Of a DNA stretch of 64,000 nucleotides, positions 16,485 through 24,038 are shown piece after piece. Under the pieces are notes generated by a model, which was given only the letters and a program-made list of their open reading frames with translations, was not told where the DNA came from and did no database searches. A program made the translations under genes and the position numbers. Source of the stretch: Gramella sp. AN32 (GTDB taxonomy: Bacteria > Bacteroidota > Bacteroidia > Flavobacteriales > Flavobacteriaceae); contig NZ_QEYO01000014.1 in the NCBI RefSeq assembly GCF_023718305.1, forward strand, positions 1 to 64,000. Reading direction: 5' to 3'. Position 1 is the first letter of the stretch. Each line of letters starts with the position of its first letter.

Positions 16485-17240
16485 ATGAAAAAATTCCTGA
16501 TATTTTTTGGGCTTGTATTTCTGATGGGTTGCGATACGGAAGATGGTTATGACTGCTTCCAGGCTGCAGGTACTATTACCCGGACAGAAGTAGAAGTGGA
16601 AAGCTTTTCAGAAATCATGGTTTTTGAAAGGATCAAACTTTTTATTGAGCAGGGACCTGTCCAGAAGGTAGTCATAGAGACCGGAAAAAACCTCCTGAAT
16701 GAAGTCACTGCAGAAGTTGATGGAGATCGTCTTATATTAAGAAATGGGAACTCCTGTAACCTGGTACGTGATTATGAAATCACCAAAATTTATGTTACTA
16801 CTCCAAATTTAACCTGGCTCAGAAGCAGTACAGGAATCGCCATAGAAAGCATTGGTACACTTGCCTTTCCTGAACTTTACCTGCTTTCCGTTAACCAGGA
16901 ACTGGATCCCGATATTCATACCGATGGGGATTTTATTCTTGATCTGGATGTGGAAAACCTTAGAATTACCAATGATAACTACTCCAATTACTTTCTAAGC
17001 GGAAATGTGGAAAATTTCAATGCTTTCTTTGCAGGCGGTGATGGCAGGCTGGAAGCTTCAGATTTAGTAGTGCAGAATTATGATATTTTTCACCGTGGTA
17101 CCAACAAGTTAATTGTGAATCCGCAGCAATCCTTAAAAGGGAATATTTACAGTTATGGAGATGTTATTTCGGTAAACCGCCCGCCCGTGGTGGATGTAGA
17201 AGAGCATTTTAAGGGGAAGTTGATATTCGAAACCCCCTAA
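16485..17240 (+). CDS. DUF2807 (head GIN domain) lipoprotein
   Basis: A 251-residue protein with a type II signal peptide whose lipobox LMGC places the lipid on C16. The rest is repetitive beta-helix-like sequence fitting the DUF2807 'auto-transporter adhesin, head GIN' family, common on Bacteroidota surfaces and of unknown function. The pattern of short beta-repeats with Asp/Asn turns (about 85-230) supports this. The final codons and stop lie in the CCCCCTAAATCCCCC repeat. Confidence 0.75.
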   Translation: MKKFLIFFGLVFLMGCDTEDGYDCFQAAGTITRTEVEVESFSEIMVFERIKLFIEQGPVQKVVIETGKNLLNEVTAEVDGDRLILRNGNSCNLVRDYEITKIYVTTPNLTWLRSSTGIAIESIGTLAFPELYLLSVNQELDPDIHTDGDFILDLDVENLRITNDNYSNYFLSGNVENFNAFFAGGDGRLEASDLVVQNYDIFHRGTNKLIVNPQQSLKGNIYSYGDVISVNRPPVVDVEEHFKGKLIFETP

Positions 17241-17258
17241 ATCCCCCGCAGGGGGACT
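17231..17258. repeat. CCCCC/GGGGG repeat with terminator form (forward gene)
   Basis: CCCCCTAAATCCCCCGCAGGGGGAC supplies the TAA of the DUF2807 gene. Its TCCCCC-GC-AGGGGGA stem is followed by CTTTTT, so it can serve as the terminator of that gene. Confidence 0.75.
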
Positions 17259-17296
17259 TTTTGATTCCGGAATAAAGTATTAGAGGAAAGCCCTCT

Positions 17297-17340
17297 TTGG
17301 GGTTTGGCGGAAGTCCCCCCTTCGGGGGTTAGGGGGCTGT
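17297..17340. repeat. CCCCC/GGGGG repeat with terminator form (gldA side)
   Basis: CCCCCC-TTC-GGGGG followed by TTAGGGGGC holds the stop codon of gldA on the minus strand. A diverged half-copy (CCCTCTTTGGGG) precedes it. With the copy at 17231 it forms a back-to-back pair between convergent genes. Confidence 0.75.
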
Positions 17341-18246
17341 TAATTCAGCAAAAAGATTTTCCAGATTTTTGGTTTTTTGATTGAGCTGAAGTGTTTTTAG
17401 ACCATTATCATGTGCGAAATCAAACACATCCGGGCGCATATCTTTAGAAGTATCAAAAATTAACTCATAGGTAAAACCGCCCGTATTTTTAGCAGATCTT
17501 AAATTCGGGATTTGCTGAAGGGCAATTTCTTCAATTCGGTAATCAAATTCCACAAAAATCACCTGTTCATTTCCTTCACGCAGTTCTTTTAATTTTTTAT
17601 CTGCCACGATTTTACCATTATTAATAATGATCACGTGATCGCAAACAGCTTCTACTTCCTGCATGATATGAGTGCTGAGAAAAACGGTCTTTCCTGAAGC
17701 TCCATTCTCCCTTGATTTCCCGATATTTTTGATCACTTGCCGAATTTCCATTAACTGGTTTGGATCAAGACCTGTGGTGGGTTCATCTAAAATGAGCACC
17801 TCCGGTTCGTGGAGCAAGGCTGCGGCAAGGCCTACCCGCTGGCGATATCCTTTGGATAATTGCTCAATTTTCTTGTGCGCTTCTGGCGAAAGCCCGGTTA
17901 GGGCGATAACTTTTTCTATCCTGGATTTATCTATCTTATAAATAGAACCGGTGAATTGTAAATATTCCCGAACATACATTTCTGTATATAAAGGATTATG
18001 TTCCGGTAAATAGCCAATTTTCTGCTGAATTTCCTGCGGGTTTTCATTAATTTCCAAATTACAGACTTCAGCTTTACCTTCATCTGCCTGTAAATAACCC
18101 GTAAGAATTTTCATTAAAGTAGATTTTCCTGCTCCATTTGGACCTAAAAATCCAACGATTTCTCCAGGAAAAATTTCAAAACTAATGTTGTTTAGAGCTT
18201 TTTGACTTCCGTAGTACTTGGAAATACCGGTTATTTTAATAGACAT
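17329..18246 (-). CDS. gldA: ABC transporter ATP-binding protein, GldA type
   Basis: A 305-residue ATPase. Walker A is GPNGAGKS (35-42), the signature is LSKGYRQRVGL and Walker B is VLILDEPTTGLD, followed by a switch His (STHIMQEVEAVCDHV). Residues after about 220 form the extra C-terminal domain of this group. It matches the GldA protein required for flavobacterial gliding in F. johnsoniae (recognised by sequence type, not tested). The permease partners GldF/GldG are not adjacent, which is normal. The stop codon lies in the G/C repeat. A TAAATTTG box directly before its start has no TTG partner at the right distance. Confidence 0.85.
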   Translation of the reverse strand: MSIKITGISKYYGSQKALNNISFEIFPGEIVGFLGPNGAGKSTLMKILTGYLQADEGKAEVCNLEINENPQEIQQKIGYLPEHNPLYTEMYVREYLQFTGSIYKIDKSRIEKVIALTGLSPEAHKKIEQLSKGYRQRVGLAAALLHEPEVLILDEPTTGLDPNQLMEIRQVIKNIGKSRENGASGKTVFLSTHIMQEVEAVCDHVIIINNGKIVADKKLKELREGNEQVIFVEFDYRIEEIALQQIPNLRSAKNTGGFTYELIFDTSKDMRPDVFDFAHDNGLKTLQLNQKTKNLENLFAELTAP

Positions 18247-18392
18247 ACTTCAAATTTAAACTTTCTTCGTTCTTTAATGTAGAAAAATTCTCAAGGCTTC
18301 AACGTAATTTGCTGTCTTCAAATTATAATTCTCATTAAAAACTAGAAGAATTTCCGAATATCGAAAATTTGTACGAAATGATGCAATTTAAT

Positions 18393-18422
18393 TTTGAAGT
18401 TTAAATTATTGCTTTACTTTAG
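18393..18422 (+). promoter_or_regulatory. promoter of the Phe/Tyr leader and operon
   Basis: TTTG (18393-18396), 18 bp, then TACTTTAG (18415-18422), one mismatch from TAnnTTTG. The predicted start near 18429 gives a ~145-nt leader RNA ending at the attenuator, with the leader ATG about 15 nt in. Confidence 0.6.
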
Positions 18423-18443
18423 TGATTCATTAAACATTGAAAA

Positions 18444-18521
18444 ATGACACGATTGATTAACTGGAATGCATTCTACTATTTTTATTTCTTTTTTAGAGAT
18501 AGGATCGGGAATGCTATATGA
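18444..18521 (+). CDS. Phe/Tyr-rich leader peptide of the aromatic amino acid operon
   Basis: A 25-codon ORF whose codons 10-17 encode FYYFYFFF, eight aromatic residues in a row (five Phe, three Tyr), with Trp at codon 7. It ends at TGA 18519-18521, 23 nt before the terminator stem. In classical attenuators such as pheL a ribosome waiting at scarce Phe-tRNA lets the operon be transcribed; here both Phe and Tyr would count, matching the operon, which makes both. The chance of such a run directly before pheA is very small. No leader of this kind is known to me for this group, but I cannot search. Confidence 0.88.
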   Translation: MTRLINWNAFYYFYFFFRDRIGNAI

Positions 18522-18575
18522 TTAAATCAATCTAAATTATATACAAGTCTCGATCTAAAATCGAGACTTTTTTTA
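18503..18575 (+). terminator. transcription attenuator upstream of pheA
   Basis: Terminator: AAGTCTCGAT (18545-18554) and ATCGAGACTT (18560-18569) form a perfect 10-bp stem with a 5-nt loop, ending in a T-run to 18574. Competing antiterminator: GATCGGGA (18503-18510), inside leader codons 20-23, pairs with TCTCGATC (18548-18555), which includes the 5' terminator arm. A ribosome stalled on the aromatic codons leaves the antiterminator arm free; one that reaches the stop codon covers it. pheA starts 14 nt after the T-run. Confidence 0.88.
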
Positions 18576-18588
18576 TTGAATTAAGTGA

Positions 18589-19416
18589 ATGGATAAAAAA
18601 ATAGGAATTCAGGGAATAAAAGGTTCTTTTCACCATTTGGTGGCTATGAATTATTATCATCGCGATGTGGAGGTGATCGAACATTTATCTTTTCATGAAC
18701 TTGCCCGGCAATTGGCTGAAAAAAAATCTAATGAAGCGGTAATGGCTATAGAAAATAGTATAGCCGGTTCTATTTTGCCCAATTTCGCCCTTATAGATGA
18801 ATATGACCTTCATATTATAGGCGAATATTATACGCCGGTAAACATGAACTTGATGGCTTTGGAAGGTCAGGAGATCAGTGATATTAAAAAAGTATTTTCA
18901 CATCCTATGGCTTTGCTTCAGTGTAAAGAATTTTTTAAAAAGCACCCGCATATAAAATTGATTGAAGATGTTGATACTGCGGAAGCTGCCAAACGAATTT
19001 CTGAAGAGAAACTGAAAAAAACAGGTGCCGTGGCCAGTCCTGCCGCGGCAGAAATGTATGGATTGGAAATTTTAGCCTCGGAAATTCATACCATAAAGAG
19101 TAATGCCACCCGGTTTTTGATCCTTGGAACTGAAGAACGTAAACCAAACGGTGAAAAACTGGATAAAGCTTCTATTAAATTTGATCTTAAAAGTGAACGT
19201 GGGAGTCTGGTTTCTTTACTGAATATCTTACGGGACTGCTATCTCGATATGACCAAAATCCAATCTTTACCGGTTATTAACGAACCGTGGAAATATTCAT
19301 TTTTTGTAGATGTGATTTTTGACAAATATGAAGATTTTGAGAAAGCGATTAGCGTACTAAAGCTGATGACCGAGGATTTAAAAATATTAGGAATATATAA
19401 AAACAACTTGCCATGA
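18589..19416 (+). CDS. pheA: prephenate dehydratase
   Basis: A 275-residue enzyme converting prephenate to phenylpyruvate. The dehydratase domain (about 1-180) has GIQGIKGSFHH, ENSIAGS (55-61) and the TRFLIL motif near 175. An ACT regulatory domain follows (about 190-270) with GSLV, but the usual ESRP phenylalanine-binding motif reads QSLP. Feedback inhibition may therefore be altered (inference). It has no chorismate mutase domain; that activity is fused to the DAHP synthase three genes downstream. It overlaps the aminotransferase gene by 4 bp. Confidence 0.95.
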   Translation: MDKKIGIQGIKGSFHHLVAMNYYHRDVEVIEHLSFHELARQLAEKKSNEAVMAIENSIAGSILPNFALIDEYDLHIIGEYYTPVNMNLMALEGQEISDIKKVFSHPMALLQCKEFFKKHPHIKLIEDVDTAEAAKRISEEKLKKTGAVASPAAAEMYGLEILASEIHTIKSNATRFLILGTEERKPNGEKLDKASIKFDLKSERGSLVSLLNILRDCYLDMTKIQSLPVINEPWKYSFFVDVIFDKYEDFEKAISVLKLMTEDLKILGIYKNNLP

Positions 19417-20558
19417 TCACGGCCAATAGGTTACATAGCGTAGAAGAATATTATTTTTCCAAAAAGTTACGGGAAGTTGCGCTACTAAAAGCTCAGGGAA
19501 AACCTGTAATAAATCTTGGGATTGGAAGCCCCGACCTGCCGCCTCCGCCTTCAGTGGTAGAAGCTTTAAATAATGCACTTACTTCTAAAAATGCCCATCA
19601 ATATCAGCCTTATAAGGGAGTGGATGCCTTAAGGCATGGAATAAGCGATTTTTATAAAACCTATTATGGGGTAAATGTAGATCCACATTCACAAATTTTG
19701 CCCCTCATGGGAAGCAAGGAGGGAATCCTTCATATTTCTATGGCTTTTCTGAATAAAGGTGATGAGGTATTGTTGCCAAATCCAGGATATCCAACCTATT
19801 CTTCCGTGACAAAATTGTTAGAAGCTGAAACAAGGTTTTATCCCCTTTCTGAAGAAAGTAACTGGATGCCAGATCTCAAAAAACTTGCTGAAGAAGATTT
19901 AAGCAAGGTGAAGATCATGTGGGTAAATTACCCGAATATGCCTACAGGAGCAACTGCGAAAGCTGATTTATTCGCAGAACTTACTGAATTTGCTGAGGCT
20001 CATAAGATCCTCGTGGTTAATGATAATCCATACAGTTTTATTCAAAATTCTAATCCGCAGAGTATTTTTAGAGGAAGTAAGATCAGCGATTACGTTATGG
20101 AGCTGAATTCACTGAGTAAAAGTTTTAATATGGCCGGCTGGCGTGTGGGTATGCTTATAGGCAGTGAAAAGAATATCAATTCGGTTTTAAAAGTAAAATC
20201 GAATATGGATAGCGGGATGTTTTATCCTATACAGGCTGGTGCGATTGCGGCATTAAGTTTATCTGAAGATTGGTTTGAAGGGATTAATCAGGTTTATACT
20301 AGAAGAAAAAAGCTGGTACATGAACTCGCTGTTAAACTGGATTGTACTGTTCCTCCAAATCAGGTCGGATTATTTGTCTGGGCTAAAATTCCCAAAAATA
20401 CAACTACTGAAAAACTTGTAGATAGCCTTTTATATGAAAAGGATTTGTTTATCACACCCGGATTTATTTTTGGCTCTCAGGGCGACGGATATGTTAGATT
20501 CTCCCTGTGTGCCGATGAAGAAACAATCCAAACCGCAATTAATAGAATAAACGAATGA
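19413..20558 (+). CDS. class I/II PLP-dependent aminotransferase, probably aromatic
   Basis: A 381-residue fold-type I aminotransferase. The PLP lysine is K236 in LSKSFNMAGWRVG, and NYPNMPTGA and the final VRFSL arginine block are conserved. Lying between pheA and tyrA with 4-bp overlaps on both sides, it most likely transaminates phenylpyruvate and 4-hydroxyphenylpyruvate to Phe and Tyr. Sequence alone would also allow aspartate or LL-diaminopimelate-type substrates, so the substrate is an inference from context. Confidence 0.9.
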   Translation: MITANRLHSVEEYYFSKKLREVALLKAQGKPVINLGIGSPDLPPPPSVVEALNNALTSKNAHQYQPYKGVDALRHGISDFYKTYYGVNVDPHSQILPLMGSKEGILHISMAFLNKGDEVLLPNPGYPTYSSVTKLLEAETRFYPLSEESNWMPDLKKLAEEDLSKVKIMWVNYPNMPTGATAKADLFAELTEFAEAHKILVVNDNPYSFIQNSNPQSIFRGSKISDYVMELNSLSKSFNMAGWRVGMLIGSEKNINSVLKVKSNMDSGMFYPIQAGAIAALSLSEDWFEGINQVYTRRKKLVHELAVKLDCTVPPNQVGLFVWAKIPKNTTTEKLVDSLLYEKDLFITPGFIFGSQGDGYVRFSLCADEETIQTAINRINE

Positions 20559-21424
20559 AAGTATACATCATAGGAATTGGGTTAATTGGTGGCTCTTTCG
20601 CAAAAGATCTAAAAAGGGATTTTCCAGATTGGGAAATCAGGGGAGTAGATAGGAATAAAGATCATTTAAAAGAAGCTGAAGAAATTGGAATTATCGATGC
20701 TTCAGCAGAATTCAGTAGGATATCCGAAGCCGATCTTGTTATTCTTGCTATTCCCGTAGATGCTTCCTTAAAAGTATTGCCCCAAGTTCTTGATCATATT
20801 AATGAAAATTGCCTGGTGATCGATGCCGGTTCTACCAAAAAAGAACTTTGTAGGGTTGTTGAAAAGCATGCGAACCGAAGAAACTTCCTGGCCGCCCATC
20901 CCATCGCCGGAACAGAATTTTCGGGACCTTCTGCGGCTATTAATGATCTCTATAAAAACAAGACAAATATTATTTGCGAAGTAGAAAAAACGGCGTTCAA
21001 ACTACAGGAGCGGGCGATGGAAATTTTTAAAAAACTGGGGATGCGTATCCGCTATATGGATCCCGATGCCCATGACCGGCATATCGCTTACGTTTCCCAT
21101 TTATCGCACATCAGTGCCTTTATGCTGGGCAAAACGGTATTGGAAAAAGAGAAAAATGAGCGGGATATTTTTGATCTGGCGGGATCTGGTTTCGCCTCCA
21201 CCGTAAGACTTGCCAAAAGTTCACCGGCGATGTGGGCGCCCATTTTTCAGCAAAATAAATTCAATATTCTGGAAACACTGGACGAATATATCCTGAATCT
21301 AAAACACTTCAGGGATTTAATCAAAAATGATCAATTTGAAGAGGTTTTCAACGAAATGGAAAAAACCAATCATATTAAAGACGTATTAAACGGAATTACA
21401 GAAAACGAAAAACTTAAACTATAA
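20555..21424 (+). CDS. tyrA: prephenate dehydrogenase
   Basis: A 289-residue NAD(P)-dependent enzyme making 4-hydroxyphenylpyruvate. The Rossmann motif GIGLIGG starts at residue 7, HPIAGTEFSGP carries the conserved catalytic His, and the helical C-terminal domain has HDRHIAYVSHLSH. No ACT or chorismate mutase domain is fused. A 4-bp overlap with the aminotransferase gene and a 5-bp gap to the next gene show a tight operon. Confidence 0.96.
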   Translation: MKVYIIGIGLIGGSFAKDLKRDFPDWEIRGVDRNKDHLKEAEEIGIIDASAEFSRISEADLVILAIPVDASLKVLPQVLDHINENCLVIDAGSTKKELCRVVEKHANRRNFLAAHPIAGTEFSGPSAAINDLYKNKTNIICEVEKTAFKLQERAMEIFKKLGMRIRYMDPDAHDRHIAYVSHLSHISAFMLGKTVLEKEKNERDIFDLAGSGFASTVRLAKSSPAMWAPIFQQNKFNILETLDEYILNLKHFRDLIKNDQFEEVFNEMEKTNHIKDVLNGITENEKLKL

Positions 21425-21429
21425 AAATT

Positions 21430-22521
21430 ATGGAGAATTCAAAAGAACTGAGAAGCTGGTTAGACGACTTCGGATTAAATCATCCTTTAGTAATCGCAGG
21501 ACCTTGCAGCGCCGAAACTGAAGAACAGGTTTTGACAATTGCACATCAATTAAAAGACAGTGATGCTACGGTATTGAGAGCAGGGATCTGGAAACCAAGA
21601 ACAAGACCCGGAAACTTTGAAGGTGTTGGGGCACTTGGTTTAAAATGGCTGCAAAAAGCTAAAGAAGAAACCGGGATGTTAACTACTACTGAAGTTGCCA
21701 ATGCAAATCACGTGGACCTTGCATTAGAACACGATGTGGATATTCTATGGATTGGCGCGCGTACAACAGTTTCCCCATTTATCGTTCAGGACATTGCAGA
21801 TGCTTTAAAAGGAACTGATAAGATCGTATTGGTGAAAAACCCGGTAAATCCTGATCTTTCGTTATGGTTAGGAGCGGTAGAAAGATTACATACGGCTGAT
21901 ATTTCAAAACTTGGCGTAATTCACAGAGGATTTTCAGCCTATGAAAAAACGAAATATAGAAATAACCCGGAATGGCAAATCCCCATTGAACTTCAGAATA
22001 AATTCCCTGATCTTCCGCTAATTTTGGATCCTTCACATATTGCAGGAAGGCGTGACATTATTTTTGATCTTTGCCAGACTGCGCTGGATTTGAATTACGA
22101 CGGAATTATGGTGGAAACACATCATACGCCAGACAAAGCCTGGAGTGACGCCGCACAGCAAATTACGCCGGATACTTTAAAGCAAATTATGAAAGATCTT
22201 AAAGTGAGAAAAGAGGTTTCAGCAAGTGAGGAATTTCAAAGCAAACTGGGGCATTTACGTTCGAAAATCGATATAGCCGATAGCCAGATCCTTGATATTC
22301 TTTCAAAAAGAATGAAGATTGCAGAAGAAATTGGTGAAGTTAAAAAAGGACAAAACGTAGCCATTCTTCAAACCAAACGTTGGAATGAAATCCTGGGTAA
22401 AATGGTACTGGAAGGAGAAGAAAGAGGTTTAAGTGAAGAATTTGTACTGAGATTGTTCAAAGCAATCCACCAGGAATCAATTAACCATCAGCAAAAAATA
22501 CTGGACGGGATCAAATCCTAA
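21430..22521 (+). CDS. bifunctional DAHP synthase (type I-beta) / chorismate mutase
   Basis: A 363-residue fusion. Residues about 1-265 are DAHP synthase (IAGPCSAETEEQ, RAGIWKPRTRPGNFEG, DPSHIAGRR), the first step of the shikimate pathway. Residues about 270-360 are an AroQ-type chorismate mutase (LRSKIDIADSQILDILSKR). The mutase is C-terminal, the arrangement known in Prevotella, where prephenate binding to the mutase inhibits the synthase. In this operon it supplies both the entry step and the prephenate used by PheA and TyrA. It is the last gene of the attenuator-controlled set. Confidence 0.95.
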   Translation: MENSKELRSWLDDFGLNHPLVIAGPCSAETEEQVLTIAHQLKDSDATVLRAGIWKPRTRPGNFEGVGALGLKWLQKAKEETGMLTTTEVANANHVDLALEHDVDILWIGARTTVSPFIVQDIADALKGTDKIVLVKNPVNPDLSLWLGAVERLHTADISKLGVIHRGFSAYEKTKYRNNPEWQIPIELQNKFPDLPLILDPSHIAGRRDIIFDLCQTALDLNYDGIMVETHHTPDKAWSDAAQQITPDTLKQIMKDLKVRKEVSASEEFQSKLGHLRSKIDIADSQILDILSKRMKIAEEIGEVKKGQNVAILQTKRWNEILGKMVLEGEERGLSEEFVLRLFKAIHQESINHQQKILDGIKS

Positions 22522-22593
22522 TCTGGTTTTTATTGGCGGTTTAAATGAGTTAAATTAGCAACCAAAATAAGGAATATGATCAATATTTAGTGG

Positions 22594-23535
22594 ATGCAGG
22601 GAACGGTTTATAAGTCGACGGGAAGTTGGTACCAGGTGAAAGCTGAAAATGGCAAATTTCATGAATGCAGGATTAAAGGTAAATTCCGTATTCAGGGAAT
22701 CAAAAGTACCAACCCTGTGGCTGTGGGGGATATAGTGAAATTTGATCTCGAAGAGGATACCAATACCGGGGTGATCAAGGAAATCCATAATCGGGAGAAT
22801 TATATCATCAGGAAGTCTGTAAACCTTTCCAAGCAAACGCATATTATCGCGGCAAATATTGATCAGGTCTTTTTGCTAATTACTTTAAATAATCCGCCAA
22901 CGCTTACCACTTTTATCGATCGATTCCTGGTCACTGCGGAAGCTTATCATATCAATGCAATCCTTCTTTTTAACAAAGTTGATACTTATTCGCCGGAAGA
23001 ATTGGGTGAAGTAAAATACTTAGCAGAAATGTACCGGGAAGCGGGATACGAGTGCATTGGTATTTCCGCAAAAACAGGCAAAAATGTGGAGAAGGTAAAA
23101 GAGAAAATGCTTGGTAAAACCAGTATGATCTCGGGTCATAGCGGTACCGGAAAATCTACTTTAGTGAATGCGCTGGAGCCAAAACTGGAACTTAAAACTT
23201 CAGAAATTTCAGTGCAACATAGCCAGGGACAGCATACCACCACCTTTGCGGAAATGTATGATCTAAGTTTTGATGCTAGGATTATTGATACTCCGGGCAT
23301 AAAAGGTTTTGGGGTGGTAGATATGGACCGTGAAGAAATTGGGGATTATTTTCCTGAATTTTTTAAGCTGAAACAGCACTGTAAATTTCATAATTGCATG
23401 CATATCGAAGAGCCAAAATGTGCCATAAAGGAAGCTTTGGAAAATGATGAAATCGCCTGGTCACGTTATAAAAGTTATTTGCAAATCATGGCTGGGGATG
23501 AAGATAATTACAGGGTTGATCAATACCAAAAATAA
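22594..23535 (+). CDS. rsgA: ribosome small-subunit GTPase RsgA
   Basis: A 313-residue circularly permuted GTPase for 30S maturation. An N-terminal OB fold (1-80) is followed by the permuted motifs NKVD (G4), GHSGTGKST (G1, about 180-190) and DTPG (G3), and a zinc finger C263, C268, H270, C276. All key residues are present. The stop overlaps the dtd start by one base. Confidence 0.96.
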   Translation: MQGTVYKSTGSWYQVKAENGKFHECRIKGKFRIQGIKSTNPVAVGDIVKFDLEEDTNTGVIKEIHNRENYIIRKSVNLSKQTHIIAANIDQVFLLITLNNPPTLTTFIDRFLVTAEAYHINAILLFNKVDTYSPEELGEVKYLAEMYREAGYECIGISAKTGKNVEKVKEKMLGKTSMISGHSGTGKSTLVNALEPKLELKTSEISVQHSQGQHTTTFAEMYDLSFDARIIDTPGIKGFGVVDMDREEIGDYFPEFFKLKQHCKFHNCMHIEEPKCAIKEALENDEIAWSRYKSYLQIMAGDEDNYRVDQYQK

Positions 23536-23987
23536 TGAAAGTTGTCATTCAGAGGGTTTCAGAAGCTTCAGTGCACATACACCAGGAAATAAATGCGGTA
23601 ATGCAGCAGGGGCTGCTCCTATTTGTTGGCATCGAAAACGAAGATTCCAAAGAGGATGTGGAATGGCTTTGCCGAAAAATTATCAATATGCGGATTTTTG
23701 GCGATGAAAACGCTGCCATGAACTTTTCTTTAAAAGATGTAGATGGAGACGCGATTATTGTAAGCCAGTTTACTTTGCATGCGAGCACAAAAAAAGGAAA
23801 TCGGCCCAGTTTTATTCAGGCTGCAAAGCCGGAGATTGCCCAACCCCTTTATCTGGATTTTATTTCAGAATTTGAGAAAAACCTGGGAAAAACTGTTGGA
23901 ACAGGTGAATTTGGAGCCGATATGAAGGTGGAACTCCTGAATGATGGTCCCGTAACCATATTATTGGATTCTAAAGATAGGCGTTGA
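23535..23987 (+). CDS. dtd: D-aminoacyl-tRNA deacylase
   Basis: A 150-residue protein of standard Dtd length. It begins MKVVIQRVSEASV and carries the two active-site signatures SQFTLHAS and, near the end, GPVTILLDS. It hydrolyses D-amino acids mis-attached to tRNA in the cytoplasm. It is translationally coupled to rsgA. Confidence 0.96.
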   Translation: MKVVIQRVSEASVHIHQEINAVMQQGLLLFVGIENEDSKEDVEWLCRKIINMRIFGDENAAMNFSLKDVDGDAIIVSQFTLHASTKKGNRPSFIQAAKPEIAQPLYLDFISEFEKNLGKTVGTGEFGADMKVELLNDGPVTILLDSKDRR

Positions 23988-24038
23988 AATAAGTTAAAAC
24001 ATTATTATATATTGTGCGCGTCTAAATTTCCATACGCA

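Noticed and set aside
18247..18440. Additional small gene between gldA and the leader ORF
   Set aside because: No ORF with a start, length or composition that stands out; only the promoter at 18393-18422 is supported.
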